In this document: one piece after another, positions 22,472-35,418 of the stretch
How the letters are laid out: each line of letters begins with the position of its first letter
Position numbering within the stretch: the stretch's first letter is position 1
Assembly: GCF_022539505.1 (NCBI RefSeq)
Contig: NC_061514.1
Coordinates: forward strand, 336,147,090-336,211,089
Reading direction: 5' to 3'
Source of the DNA: Lolium rigidum
Taxonomy: Eukaryota; Streptophyta; Magnoliopsida; Poales; Poaceae
Length of the DNA stretch: 64,000 nucleotides
Made by a program: the position numbers and the translations under genes
Notes under the pieces: generated by a model
Database searches by the model: none
What the model was told of the DNA's origin: nothing
What the model saw: the letters and a program-made list of their open reading frames with translations, nothing else

Positions 22472-22924
22472 AAAGGAGTGGTAATCAAAAGCTTCTTTTA
22501 CCTTTTTCCGTTCCCGTGCTAACGTCCTTTAGGCTGCCGCCGGTCGACATGGCCGGATAACATCCCCTTGGGAAAGGTGGCACCAGCAAGCAAGTAGATG
22601 CGGATACGATTTGAACAATTAGTACAAGACATGAGACAGAAGGGTCGCATGGCTGCCTTGCTCAGGCCATCCTCATCAGCAAGAAGGAACATGTGACTGC
22701 TTCAACCAACTTTTCAAAATAAATGTAGATGCTGCCACAGATTATTTTTGCAGCTGTATTGTTTGGTTCTGCGTCCTTGCTACGGAAATTACTTTGAACT
22801 TCTAACAAAAGCAGTAGTGCACCCATCACTTCCGTCTTAAAGATCTGATGTGATGAGAACCCGTCCTTGACGCGGTGGGAGAGAGAGAGTGTCACACATG
22901 TACCTGATATAGCCAACGACAATG
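22472..22924. other. No gene seen
   Basis: Mixed-composition sequence between the inverted repeat and the LTR of element B. A weak minus-strand reading (22662-22922) has no recognisable motif. Confidence 0.4.
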
Positions 22925-23170
22925 TGTGAGACTTACAGGTCCATGTGTGACTTGAGTAATTAGCTGGGCCCTTGCCTGTGCGTTTAGCCGTGGGCCGGAA
23001 AAAAGGGTATCAATATAAACCCTGAACCTGTATGTTGCGGAGTATCGAGGAATAGAACTTGGTGATGTATCTCTCTTCTTCCAGCTCTGTTCGCTCATCC
23101 CCTGCTTGCTTCTCCCATCTCCCTCTACTTCCTTGTCCGATCTCGCCTAGATCAAGGGGAGTTCGTGACA
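22925..23170 (+). repeat. Probable 5' LTR of gypsy element B
   Basis: Proposed as TGTGAGAC...GTGACA, with an AATATAAACC TATA box near 23013 and, one base later, the primer-binding site TTTGGTATCAAGAGCC (23172-23187). The left boundary is a guess because the 3' LTR is missing. Confidence 0.55.
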
Positions 23171-23377
23171 ATTTGGTATCAAGAGCCAGCGTTCCTGCCG
23201 CGGAATTTTGCTCGTTGCTTGCGCTCAATTTTCTCTCGGCATTGATCCGTAAACCCAAGCGAAAGGTGGAGGTTCATCTCGGTGATCTCTCCACAAAATC
23301 CTGAGCTCGGTTCGATCTGCTTCGAGCGAGCCGCAACGGCGCCAGCAAAGGGCACCGCGCAGACGAAGCAGGTCCTC

Positions 23378-25903
23378 ATGGCGGTGGAGACGAGCGGAGC
23401 GGAGACTAGAGAGCTCCTGGACCAGATCCTCAAGCTCCTCGACGATGGCACCACGCTCGGCCTCAAGCGCCACGACGAGCAGGCGGCGTTCAACGCACAG
23501 GTATCTCAGGAACTCCAGGCGGTGCAGCGTCAGATCGACCTCACCCAGGCCGCTGTGGACGAAGCACACCACGTGGCAGCAATGGTGACCGCGCCATCGG
23601 CACCACAAGCATAGGCGATGGACCACCGTGCTGCAGCTGCTGCGTTCGTCGCATCCGGGTTGGGTATGCCGGTGTACCCGCGACTCGCCAACGACGCCGC
23701 GCCCCTGATTCCGGTTGTTCCTGAGGCACAAGTACATCGCCCCCCACCTATTCGTCAGAATGTCAACCTTGGGCTGCTGCGGGAGCGCGACGACGATGGA
23801 GGATTCGTCAAGCCCCTGAAGCACAATTTCCCTCGCTTCGAAGGTACGCTGCCTAGCTTATGGCTTGATAGGTGTGTTGCCTACTTCGACGTGTACAGGG
23901 TGCGCTCACAGAATTGGGTGACAATAGCCTCGTTGTACGTCGAAGGCCATGCGGCATTATGGTTGCAAGCGTATCGGCAACAGAATCCTCAGGTCACCTG
24001 GGCTAGGTTCGCACAAGCAGTGGTTGAGGAATTTGGGCCTGACGAGTTTGAAGACCAGATGCATAAACTGCTGAAATTATGTCAGTTGGGTTCAGTCACT
24101 GACTAACGTGTGCAGTTTGAAGTGTATATGTATCAATTGCTGGCACTTGATCCTTCACTCAGCACCAAATTTTTTGTCACTCAATTTGTGCTAGGACTGA
24201 AGGATGAGTTACGAGCGGTAGTGCAGATTCAGGCACCTAATAGCATTACGCGTGCCACGGTCTTTGCTCTAATTCAGGAGGAAGAACTTGAGGCAGTTCG
24301 TCCTCGTCATCGACCTGCTCCAGCTGGACGCCCACCTCCTGTTGCAGCTCAGGCAGCACCACGTCCTCGGGCAACACCTGATGATTTTGCTCGGGAAAGA
24401 CAGTTACGTGATTTTCGCAGAGCAAATAACCAGTGTTTCAAATGTGGTGGTCCTTATTCTCGTGAGCATCGGTGCAAACAGCAAGGTGCTCAGTTATTGA
24501 CAATCCAAGTTGGAGAGTTTGGTGAGTTGCTCAATGAGGAAGCAGTCAGAGCCTTGGAGCTATTGGATGATCCTTCACAACCAGAACAACCAGTGGTTCA
24601 AGAGGCTGCTTGTTGTATGCTATCTGATCATGCCTTAGCTAGTACTGAATCCTCCAATGCTCTTCGCTTACCAGCACGTGCAGCAAATAAAGCCATGTTG
24701 TTACTTGTGGACTCAGGAAGTTCCCACAGTTTTATTAATGCCCAGTTTGTCAGTAACATACATGCAGCTACAGTAGCCATACCTAGTGTTCCAGTCAAAC
24801 TAGCAAATGGCCAATATGTATCTTATGATCAGATGGTAACAAACATGGAATGGATCAGTCAGGGACAAACTTTTCATACTGATCTTCGGGTCCTGGAGCT
24901 CGGATCTTACGATGTTGTGTTGGGAATGGACTGGTTGGATTCCTTTAGTCCTATGAGTTGTCATTGGAAAGAGAAACACATCTCCTTTGACTACAATGGG
25001 CAGTGGATCACTTTACAAGGCATTACCCCTCAATCCACACCACGCCCACAACAGATGGACATCTCTCTGTTGCAACAGATGCATGACAACAATGAGATTT
25101 GGGCGTTGGCATCTTTGGAAGTTGTCTCAGCCACCAGTGCACTTGATACAAGTTCAGTAGCAGTTGATCCATCCATTCAAGCTATTTTATTGGAGTTTGA
25201 GGATGTTTTTGCCAAACCCACTGGGTTGCCTCCCCACCGTCAATATGATCATGCTATTGCCTTGGAATCAGGAGCTCAACCACCTAATGTAAGACCGTAT
25301 CACTATTCTCCACTTCAGAAAGATGAGATTGAGCGACAGGTGGCTGACATGCTCAAATCTGGTGTTATAGTGCACAGCATGAGTCCCTATGCAGCTCCAG
25401 TCCTTCTAGTGAAGAAAAAAGATGGTAGCTGGCGATTTTCCATTGATTTTCGTCGACTGAATATGATCACAGTGAAGAATAAATTTCCTTTGCCAATTGT
25501 CGATGAGTTGTTGGATGAATTGGCCGGAGCTGCCTTCTTCTCAAAACTTGACCTGCGGGCAGGTTATCATCAAATCAGGATGAGGGAAATTGATGAAGAG
25601 AAAACCGCTTTTAAAACTCACCATGGACATTTTCACTTCAGGGTGATGCCCTTTGGCTTAACGATGCCCCTGCTACGTTCCATTGTCTGATGAATTCGGT
25701 TTTCTCTGAGTATACTAGAAATGTTGTCATCATTTTCTTGGATGACATATTGGTGTACAGTGCTAGTTTGTAGGAGCATCAACAGCATCTGCGTTTGGTG
25801 TTGGCTCTGTTACGACAACATCGGTTGTTTGCAAAGGCATCCAAATGCTCGTTTGCCTATGATCGCATAGAATACTTGGGTCACATCATATCGAAGAATA
25901 CTT
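23378..25903 (+). pseudogene. Gag-pol of gypsy element B, decayed and truncated
   Basis: Starts MAVETSGAETRELLDQILKL. Gag is followed by a zinc knuckle ([14 protein letters not shown], near 24435), a protease ([14 protein letters not shown], near 24703) and reverse transcriptase up to IIFLDDILVYSASL (near 25730) and EYLGHIIS. Lesions: TAG at 23612, TAA at 24104, a lost base near 25662 (GGCTTAACGATGCC), and TAG near 25770. The gene stops at about 25904 where another element begins; a short RNase H piece reappears at 26851. Related to element A but clearly diverged. Confidence 0.8.
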
Positions 25904-25904
25904 G

Positions 25905-26850
25905 CCTATAGAGAGGTCACCGGAAGTTCCGCCCTAGTTCCGCCCCAATCTTTTCTGACAAGGTCGCCTGACGCAGAATCTTCCTGGCGGAAGTTCTGGC
26001 TCTCCTGGCCGGTACTTCCGGTGCCAGCCGGAACTTCCGGCCCTCCTGGCCAGAACTTCCGGTGTTACTAAAAATAGTTCAAACGGTCAGATCTGAGAGC
26101 TCCAATCATATAAATAGCTCTCTTCTCCAAAGGGACAAGTTGCTCAATCATTGCAAGAAAAATCTGCCAAGCTTCACCACCATTAGAGCCACCTCAAGAA
26201 CACAAGATTTGCAAGATCTCCTTCCTCCCCCAACCAAAGCTCTTGATCTTTGGAGATTCGAAGGAGAAGACACCGATCTACATCCTCACCGAAGCGTTTT
26301 TCATTTCCGCCTCATTTGTTTGAGGGATCTCATGCTAGTGTTCCTATTTGGTTCCCTAGTTGATTTGTGTTGATGTATTGTTGTTGATTGTTGTGTTGTA
26401 ACAGATTTGGGAGCCTCCAATTCGGTTGTGGATGTGTGCCCTAAGAACCTTGTAAAGGCCCGGTTTCCACCTCGAGGAAATCCCTTAGTGGAAGTGGGCT
26501 AGGCCTTCGTGGCGTTGCTCACAGGAGATCTGAGTGAAGCCTTCGTGGCTGTTGGTTTGGCTTTTGTAGCAACCACACTCCTCCAAACGTAGACGTACCT
26601 TCTTGCAAAGGAAGGGAACTACGGGAATCATCTCCGTGTCATCGCGTGCTCCACTCTCGGTTACCTCTATCCTATTCTATCTCTTATATTGTGTAGCTAT
26701 ATCTTGCTTAGTTGCTTATCTTGTCATATAGGTAAAATTCACTTAGTTGCATATCTAGAGAATTTACCTTTGTGTCAAGCCTAAATTGAAAAAGAACTAA
26801 AAATTGGTTAGCACCTATTCACCCCCCCCCCCTCTAGGTGCGGCATACGA
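25905..26850 (+). mobile_element. Unclassified repeat, family X copy 1
   Basis: Shares with 38729-39626 the segments GGGAGCCTCCAATT, GGCCCGGTTTCC, AGGCCTTCGTGGCG and the end TATTCACCCCCCCCCCCTCT-AGG. No ORF of note. It lies between the RT and RNase H parts of element B, with about 400 bp of pol coding missing. Confidence 0.6.
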
Positions 26851-26921
26851 TGGTTGTAGATCGGTGGCGTGCATATTTGCAACGAGGACCATTCATGATC
26901 CTCACCGATCACAAGAGCCTC
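26851..26921 (+). pseudogene. RNase H fragment of element B
   Basis: Short reading MVVDRWRAYLQRGPFMILTD-HKSL, typical of gypsy RNase H. It is cut by the LTR at 26922. Confidence 0.65.
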
Positions 26922-27332
26922 TGATACGTCTCAAACGTATCTATAATTTCTTATGTTCCATGCTAGTTTTATGACAATACTCATATGTTTTATATACACT
27001 TTACATCATTTTGATGCATTTTCCGGTACTAACCTATTAACAAGATGCCGAAGCGCCAGTTCATGTTTTCTACTGTTTTTGGTTTCAGAAATCCTACACA
27101 AGAAATATTCTCGCAATTGGACGAAACAAAATCCCACGGTCTTATTTTCCACGGAGCCTTCCAGAACACCGAAGAGGAGACGAAGAGGGGACGCGAGGCG
27201 GCCACACCATAGGGTGGCGCGGCCCCACCCCTGGCCGCGCCGCCATATGGGGTGGTCCCCTCGGGCGCCCCCCGACTCTGCCCCTTCGCCTATTTATTCC
27301 TTCCGTCGCGAAAACCCTAGTACCGAGAGCCA
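26922..27332 (+). mobile_element. LTR fragment, TGATACGTCTCC family
   Basis: Begins TGATACGTCTCAAACGTATC and matches the first 400 bp or so of the LTR at 3263. It is interrupted after CGAGAGCCA by the oppositely oriented LTR at 27333. Confidence 0.8.
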
Positions 27333-28859
27333 TGATAACCCACAAGTATAGGGGATCGCAACAGTCTTCGAGGGAAGTAAAACCCAAATTTATTGATTCG
27401 ACACAAGGGGAGGTAAATAATAGTTATAAGCCTTAACAACTGAGTTGTCAATTCAGCTGCACCTGGAAAAGCACTAGTAACAGGGGTGATGTGAAAGCAG
27501 CAGTAATATGAGAGCAGTAGTAACAGATAACACAGCAACGATGAATAGTAATATGAGAGCAATGGCACCAGAAAATAGTTGATACTACTTCCAATGTCAT
27601 GTAGAACGAGTATATGATGATGAAAGATGGACCGGGGTTCCCAGCTATCTACACTAGTGGTAACTCTCCAATAACAAGTGTTGGGTGAACAAATTACAGT
27701 TGGGAAATTGATAGGATTGAAATAGCATTAAGACAGAACATCAAGATTATTAATCATGTAGGCATGTTTCCCATATATAGTCATACGTGCTCGCAATGAG
27801 AAACTTGTACAACATCTTTTGTCCTACCAACCGGTGGCAGCCGGGCCTCTAGGGAATCTACTGGAAATTAAGGTACTCCTTTTAATAGAGCACCGGAGCA
27901 AAGCATTAACACTCCGTGAAAACATGTGATCCTCATATCTAAGCCTTCCCCTCCAGTTGTCCCAACACTTTGGGGCCTTTGGTTCCGGACATAGACATGT
28001 GCATACAACTTGTAGATACAATCTAAGCAATAAGTATAGAGCTTAAATCTAAGATCATGCCACTCGGGCCCTAGTGACAAGCATTAAACACAACAAGATT
28101 GCAGCAACAATAACTTCACGAACTTTATAGATAGACTAATCATAATGTAACAATCCATCGGATCCCAACAAACACAACACCGATTACATCAGATGAATCT
28201 CAATCATGTAAGGCAGCTCATGAGATCATTGTGTTGAAGTACATGGGGGAGAGAATACCAACTAGCTACAGCTAGAACCCGTAGTCCATGGGGGAACTAC
28301 TCACGGAGCATGATGGAGGCGGTGGCGTCGATGGAGATGGCTTCCGGGGGCACTTCCCCATCCCGGCAGGGTGCCGGAACAGAGACTTCTGTCCCTCGAA
28401 TTGGAGTTTCGCAATGGTGGCGGCGCCCCTGGAGTCTTTCTGGAGTTTCATCAATCGGTATCGAAGATTTAGGTCACCAGGGCTTAAACAGGCGAAGAGT
28501 CGGAGTCGGAGGGGCCACGGGGCCTCCTCACACTAGGGTGGCGCGCCCCCCTCCTGGGCCGCGCCGCCACCACGTGTGGGGCCCCCAGGGCACCCCTCTG
28601 GTCCCCCTCTGACTTTCTGGAAGGTTCCGGGAAAAATAAGGTTCTGGGCGTTGATTTCGTCGAATTCCGAGAATATTGCCCGAACAGCCTTTCTGGAACC
28701 AAAAACAACAGAAAACAGCAACTGGCCCTTCGGCATCTCGTTAAAAGGTTAGTTCCGGAAAATGCATAAAAACATTATAAAGTGCAAGCAAAACATGTAA
28801 GTATTGTCATAAAACAAGCATGGAACATCAGAAATTATAGGTACGTTGGAGACGTATCA
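27333..28859 (-). repeat. LTR of a minus-strand retrotransposon
   Basis: 1527 bp, TGATAACCCACAAG...GAGACGTATCA, so on the minus strand it starts TGATACGTCTCC and ends CTTGTGGGTTATCA. The following CATCCCCAAGCTTAG is the inverse of the polypurine stretch seen before the LTR at 52167. Confidence 0.85.
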
Positions 28860-30989
28860 GCATCCCCAAGCTTAGTTCCTGCTCGTCCTCGAGTAGGTAA
28901 ACGATAAAAAGAGTAATTTCGTAGTGACATGCTACTTACATAACCTTGATCATACTATTATAAAGCATATGAGATGAATGCAGTGACTCAAGGCAATGAT
29001 CTATAGTTGCTAACAAATAGATAACATATAGCAAAACTTTTCATGAATAGTACTTTCAAGACAAGCATCAAAAGTCTTGCATAAGAGTTAACTCATAAAG
29101 CAATAAATTCAAAGTAAAGGCATTGAAGCAACACGAGAGGAAGATTTAAGTTTCAGCAGTTGCTTTCAACTTTCAACATGTATATCTCATGGATAATGGT
29201 CAACACAAAGTAATATGATGAATGCAAATAAGCAAGTATGTAAGAATCAATGCACAGTTGACACAAGTGTTTGCTTCTAAGATGGAAGGAAGTAGGTAAA
29301 CCGACTCAACATAAAGTAAAAGAATGGCCCTTCGCAGAGGGAAGCAGGGATTAAATCATGTGCTAGAGCTTTTTAAGTTTTGAAATCATATAGAGAGTAT
29401 AAAAGTAAAGTTTTGAGAGGTGTTTGTTGTTGTCAATGAATGGTAGTGGGCACTCTAACTACCTCATCAACCAGACTTTCAAGAGCGGCTTCCATGAAGG
29501 ACGTTATCTCTACCAGCAAGGTAGATCATCCCTCTTCTCTTTTGTTTACACATGTATTTTAGTTTTATTTATGGTTGACACTCCTCCCAACCTTTTGCTT
29601 TCACAAGCCATGGCTAACCGAATCCTCGGGTGCCTTCCAACATTCACATACCATGAAGGAGTGTCTATTTGCAAAATTAAGTTGCTTATCGATGAATTAG
29701 AGCAAAACATGTGAAGAGAATTATTAATGAAAGTTGATTAATTGGGGGCTGGGAACCCGCGCCAGCTCTTTTTGCAAAATTACTGGATAAGCGGATGAAG
29801 CCACTAGTCCATTGTGAAAGTCTGTCAAAAGTAAATGACAAGATCGAAAGATAAAACACCACATACTTCCTCATGAGCTATAAAACGTTGACACAAATAA
29901 GAGATAATAGCTTTTGAATTGTTTAAAGGTAGCACATGAAGTATTTGCTTGGAATGGCAGGAAATACCACATAGTAGGTAGATATGGTGGACACAAATGG
30001 CATAGGTTTTGGCTCAAGGTTTTGGATGCACGAGAAGCATTTCCTCTCAGTACAAGGCTTTGGCTAGCAAGGTTGTTTGAAGCAAACACAAGTATGAACC
30101 GGTACATCAAAACTTACATAAGAACATATTGCAAGCATTATAAAACTCTACATTGTCTTCCTTGTTGCTCAAACACTTTTACCAGAAAATATCTAGACCT
30201 TAGAGAGACCAATCATGCAAACTAGTTTCAACAAGCTCTACGGTATTTCTCCACTAATAGGTTTAAACTACATGATGCAAGAGCTTAATCATGATCTACT
30301 TGAGATCTCAAAACAATTGCCAAGTATCAAATTATTCAAGACAATATGAGGCATTTTCTGTTTCCAACCAAATAACAATAAGTGCAATAGCTTCCAACTT
30401 TTGTCATTGAACATTAAAAGTAAAACGAAGAACACAAGTGTTCATATGAAAAAGCGGAGCGTGTATCTCTCCCACACAAGGATTGCTAGGATCCGAATTT
30501 ATTCAAACATAAACAAAAATAAAAACACACAGACGCTCCAAGTAAAGCACATAAGAAACCTGATAAGTTGATGAAGAAGGGGATGCCTTGGGCATCCCCA
30601 AGCTTAGACGCTTGAGTCTTCTTGAAATATGCAGGGATGAACCACGGGGGCATCCCCAAGCTTAGTCTTTTCACTCTTCTTGATCATATATCATCCTCCT
30701 CTCTTGACCCTTGAAAACTTCCTTCACACCAAACTTCTCATAAACTTCATTAGAGGGGTTATTACTCAAAAAAACTTTAATCCACTTTAGCCTTGTAGTG
30801 ACACATTGCAAGTACTCAATAAAACATTAGCTACAGCTCTCCATGTCTAGAAATCTTTGCATAAAGTCCACAAGAGACAATGCAAAAAACAGAGACAGAA
30901 TCTGTCAAAACAGAACAACCAATAAACACGAATTTTTAAGAGGTACTTCCGTTGCTCAAATCAGAAAACTCAAAACGAATGAAAGTTGC
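28860..30989 (-). mobile_element. Non-coding interior of the minus-strand retrotransposon
   Basis: No retroviral domains on either strand. Several hundred bases (about 28860-30110) are the mirror of 50790-52166, so both belong to one largely non-coding family. GCATCCCCAAGCTTAG recurs near 28861, 30592 and 30651. The far LTR is absent; the gypsy LTR at 30990 adjoins. Confidence 0.75.
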
Positions 30990-32154
30990 TGTTATCACCA
31001 GAATTTGACCAGATCAGAGGTGGGCCGCGATTAAGATGGGCTTGAAGAATATACGCGGAAGATATACATGAATCGGCCTTGTATACAAAGTTTGGGTTAG
31101 TTTGCCCGTGTATCTGTAAATATAGTAGGATACGTGTCGGTTAGGTAGAATTTGGCTCGTGCACGGTTGGGATTATTCCCACGTTAGAAAGTCTACGGAC
31201 TATAAATATGTATCTAGGGTTATTGAGAAAGACAACAATCACGTTCATCACAAACCAATCTAGGCGCATCGCCAACCCCTTGTTTCGAGGGTTTCTTCCG
31301 GGTAAGCATCATGTCTGCCTAGATCGCATCTTGCGATCTAGGCGAGATATGTTTATTCGTTGTTCATGCGTTGCTCGTGCTGAAGCCTTGTTGATGGCGA
31401 CCAACGTAGTTATCATGGATGTGTTAGGGTTAGCATTGTTTCATCATGTCACATGCTTTTGTCCATGCAACCCTTAGACGTCTAGCCGCCCTTACACCTA
31501 TCTTAGGTGTAAGGGCGGCACCTCGCTTGATCATTATTTAGTAGATCCGATCCGTTATGATTGCTCCTTGTTCTTCAAGGATTAGTTTAATATCTGCATA
31601 GTTAGGCCTTGCAAACGGGTTGAAGGATCCAGGTAGCACGTAGGGTGTAGTTTGCTAGCCCTAGATAAGATGTTCCGGGGATCAACTTCATGTTGGTTTT
31701 TAGGCCTTGTCTAGGGTTGGTTTATTATCACCGTGCGTGGCTGCCGGGCTCAATCACGCGTAGGATGTTCCGATTATGTGGTGAAAACCCTAAATCGTCG
31801 TAGGTCGTTTTAGCTTTATATTGATCAAGCAGGACCACCATGTGATCGTAGACCTCATACGAATCATGGGTGGATCGGCTCCTTGAGCCGATTCACGGGA
31901 TAACCTCGAGAGCCGATCGAGGCTCGTATTTAATGTTTACGTGTATGCCATGCAGGAAACTAAGCGAAGCAAATCCATCACCTTCCTGACCAGGTATAGG
32001 TCAGGTGGCACGCCCTTGCACCAGCATCGGACGTGCGTGCCGAGGCTTTGCGGGCCGTCGCTCGAGGGACCAGGGCCAGCCACAGTCCTGGGAGCCTCCC
32101 GGCTCTACTGTGTTGCCCGTCGTTGCTCGCCGGTGGGTTTCTGACCGCAACTCA
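30990..32154 (+). repeat. 5' LTR of element C
   Basis: TGTTATCACCAGAATTTGAC...CGCAACTCA, about 1165 bp. A TATAAATATG box lies at 31201-31210. Two strong hairpins with TCT loops follow (31317-31343 and 31486-31518). Confidence 0.85.
31317..31518 (+). terminator. Two LTR hairpins with TCT loops
   Basis: GCCTAGATCGCA / TGCGATCTAGGC (31317-31343) and CCGCCCTTACACCTA / TAGGTGTAAGGGCGG (31486-31518), each closed by TCT. Both are present in the 3' LTR, where the first stem is extended by a matching C-G and T-A pair. They lie 110-310 bp after the TATA box, so an RNA role (R region, 3' end formation or packaging) is possible but inferred. Confidence 0.5.
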
Positions 32155-32175
32155 TTCTGGCACGCCCGGTGGGAC
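32155..32175 (+). other. Primer-binding site region of element C
   Basis: TTCTGGCACGCCCGGTGGG follows the LTR end directly, a primer site common in large grass gypsy elements. The tRNA partner is not assigned here. Confidence 0.6.
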
Positions 32176-32213
32176 AGTCTTCGACATCAACTGCATCACC
32201 ATCTACATCTGAG

Positions 32214-33911
32214 ATGGCGGAAGGTACTCCAGTCACGTACGAAGATCTGACTGAGGAGCTCAAGAAGAAGTACGACGAGGTCAAAGCTATCCTCGAAGCC
32301 GACCTCATCGGCTCTTTCCAGAGGACCCGCTCACACGGCATTAGGTGGAAAGGGTTCTCGCCTGAAGGCGCGCTCGATGGAGTGGACCTGTCTACCCCTT
32401 CAGAAGAACGCACCAGGTCTCGCGTCGGGAGATTAATTTCATGGTAGCTCATTCGCCGCACCGCCATTCCGAGAGCCTGGTGAACACTTTGGAGCGTGTC
32501 GCCCTTCGGGTGATCCAGGAAATCATGAGGCATCAGTACTCTCCGTCAGGACCTGCTCTAGGGACTCACCAAGGAGAGATACCACTCCAGTCCCGACCAC
32601 CGCTGCCGTTCGCGTTGCCAGCACCAGAAGTGCCGAGTTCACCGACATTCGTCGTCTACAAGATCGGTGGTGACCCTAGTGATTACCAGTTCTTGTATGA
32701 GGCGCCTAAGGAGATCCCTCACGGGTACACGTGCACATACGTGCCAGACTGCAATAGCGGGGACTTCTGGAACAGCAGGAGGAGCTTCTGGATCAGATCT
32801 TGAGAAGCAGACATGGCTAGCTAAGTATGCTACTCCGACGAACCTCCAGAGCTCAACTCCTGCAGCTGGCTCAGAGCTTGAGAAGCAAGCGTGGCTGCCT
32901 AAGTATGCCACTCCAGCGAATCTTCAGAGCTCGACTCCTGCAGCCAGCACCGCGGATCAGATCGGTACAATCTTGAGAGACCAGTTCGGCATGGTGCCGA
33001 AAAGGAGGGCAATCGGCTATTCCAAGCCGTACCCCAACGAGTACGATTTGATCCCACTACCACCCAAATATCGGCTCCCTGAATTCTCCAAGTTTAGTGG
33101 GTCGGATGGCTCCAGTTCAATCGAGCATGTGAGCCGATATTTGGCGCAGCTGGGCACGATCTCAGCATCAGATGAACTACGTGTGAGGTTCTTCGCACAG
33201 TCCCTCACAGGATCAGCTTTCGGGTGGTACACATCGTTGCCACCAGACTCAATCCGGACTTGGAAGCAGTTGGAAGAACAGTTCCACATGCAGTATCACT
33301 CAGAGGCTTCCGAGGCTGGCATTGCCGATCTAGCACAAGTACGACAGAAGCGCGGAGAAACAGTGTCGGAATACATCCAGCGCTTCAGGACCGTTAAGAA
33401 CCGATGCTATTCGGCTCGTTTGACTGAAAAAGAAGCAGTCGAGTTGGCGGTGGTGGGTCTCGCATCACCGATCAAGGATATAGCTTCCCAAGCAGACTAC
33501 CCTTCACTGGCGCATATGGTTCAGAAGCTGTCATTATATGAACAGCGCCACCCAGAGTTGTACCAGGATAAATTCAAGCGTGCGGTAGTCCTGGTTGAGG
33601 CAGATGAAGATGAAGGCTCTGCGGGAGATCAAGAGGTAGCAGTGGCTGAATGGACTCGGGGGGGAAGCCCCGTGTCCTGCAAATGGGTTAAGCCACAAGG
33701 TCCTCCAAGAGGGTTTGACTTCGATGGGACCAAACCTGAGCAAATTTTCGATCTCTTACTTAAGGAGAAGCAGCTAAAGGTACCCGAAGGCCACAAAATC
33801 CCCACGGCACAGGAGCTGAACGGAAAGCCATACTGCAAGTGGCATAACACGTTCACCCATACCACCAACGACTGTAGGGTGTGGCGTCAGCAGATCCAAA
33901 TGGCGATATAA
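32214..33911 (+). pseudogene. Gag of element C, frameshifted
   Basis: Begins MAEGTPVTYEDLTEELKKKY. The frame changes near 32440 and again near 32790, after which it is open to 33911. A duplicated motif of 28 residues occurs (LEKQTWLAKYATPTNLQSS and LEKQAWLPKYATPANLQSS). The retrotransposon gag core includes SRYLAQLGTISASDELRVRF, FAQSLTGSAFGWYTSLPPD and QFHMQYHSEASEAGIADLAQ, with NGKPYCKWHNTFTHTTNDCR near the end. It ends with a TAA at 33909-33911 (the codon after QIQMAI). Confidence 0.8.
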
Positions 33912-35418
33912 CAAGGGCGTCTAATTTTCAGCCAATACGCCATGAAAGTCGACACACACCCTTTCCCCGCCATTAACATGGTGGAGTGCACTTACCCTGG
34001 GAGGTGCCAGCCAGGTTTCTCGTTCAGCATGGACCTGGGCACCACTCTGGTAAGGACAGAGACGAGGGCAGCCGCTCTCATAACAAGGACAAAGAGGAAG
34101 CCGTTCCACGCGATCGGCTCCGGCACGATGGCAAGCGCTACATCACAGAGGGAGAAGTGAAGAACGTGCGATATCAGCGACCTCTCTCCGATCACCTCCT
34201 CAACAAATACGTGAGTCAATACGACCAACGCCGACGATACGACGACGATGATGAAAGAGATCGTCTGGCTAGCAGGGACGCCGGGAGACATCGTCAGCAT
34301 GATCGCGACAAGGAGAGATATGAGCGCCATGCCAAGGAACAGTCAAGAGAGCAAGACGACGTGGATAGGCACTGGGACTGTCCCTTCTTCAGACACTGCT
34401 GGGATTCAGGAATGAGCCGATTGCCTACAATCGGCAACTGCCCAGAATGTAGACAGAGGAAGAAGGGTGCAGGAGACGTGTCAGTATTCAAACGTCTAGG
34501 GCCTCTCCCATCTCGGAACAAGCAAGCTGAGTCCTCTCGGGTGGAAGATCTCGAGGAGTTAGAAGACGACGACGAAGAAGAAGAAGAAGATAAGTACCAC
34601 CGGCCAAGGTGGTGCCCTGATGGACTCAGCCGTTCCCAAAAGCGTAGGGTTCAGCGACTACGTGGTTTGGAGGAAGCCGAAAGGTTATACCTGCACACGT
34701 TAAGGAAGGCGCGGCCTGATCTGGCCGCGAAAATTCAGCGAACTCTGGACGAAGAAGGTCGACCACAAAGGAAAGAGTGGCGCCCCAAACAAAGGAAAGC
34801 CGATGATGAGACATCGGCTGGCACAAACATGGTGTTCATCCTTCCAGCGGAGTTTTGTGCTCCAGGATTAGACGAAGCACCTGTGGCACAACTTGACTGC
34901 GGCCCTCGGCCGCTTATCTTTGAGAAGCCACGAGAAAGGAGCTACGGACACCTGAAGGCCCCGTACTTACGAGGTTATATCAATGGGCAGCCTCGTCAAC
35001 AAGATGTCTGGTGGACACCGGAGCGGCGATCAACATTATGCCATACTCCATGCTACGTCGGTTGGGACGCTCTAGCTCGGATCTGATTAAGACCAACGTT
35101 ACACCGAGCGATTTCAACGGCCAAGCATCCGAAGCACAAGGTGTTCCGAACGTGGATCCGACCGTAGGAAGAAAAACCATCCCTACGACGTTCTTTATTG
35201 TCGATAGCAAGAGCACCTATGCTGTCCTCGCTAGGGAGAGATTGGATCCACGCCAATCGTTGCATTCCATCCACGATGCACCAATGTTTAATACAGTGGG
35301 ATGGAGATGAAGTAGAGGTCGTCCACGCGGATGACTCAGCCGAGATTTCAACGGGCTGGCATGAACGTTTGGGAGACGACAGGCCAAGAGCCACTCTCAG
35401 GCATCACTTTGGATGATT
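33912..35418 (+). pseudogene. Gag C-terminus and aspartic protease of element C
   Basis: Charged Arg/Asp/Glu-rich region (34200-34350), a zinc-binding cluster (CPFFRHCWDSGMSR then PTIGNCPEC, near 34380-34455), and a protease start VDTGAAINIMPYSMLRRLG (near 35010). The protease is shifted in frame again near 35230 (LGRDWIHANRCIPSTMHQCL). Nothing pol-like follows. Confidence 0.75.

Noticed and set aside
33992..34330. Minus-strand ORF opposite the charged gag region of element C
   Set aside because: Hydrophobic translation is the mirror of the Arg/Asp repeats; no splice sites or motifs, unlike the real antisense gene at 36197-38071.
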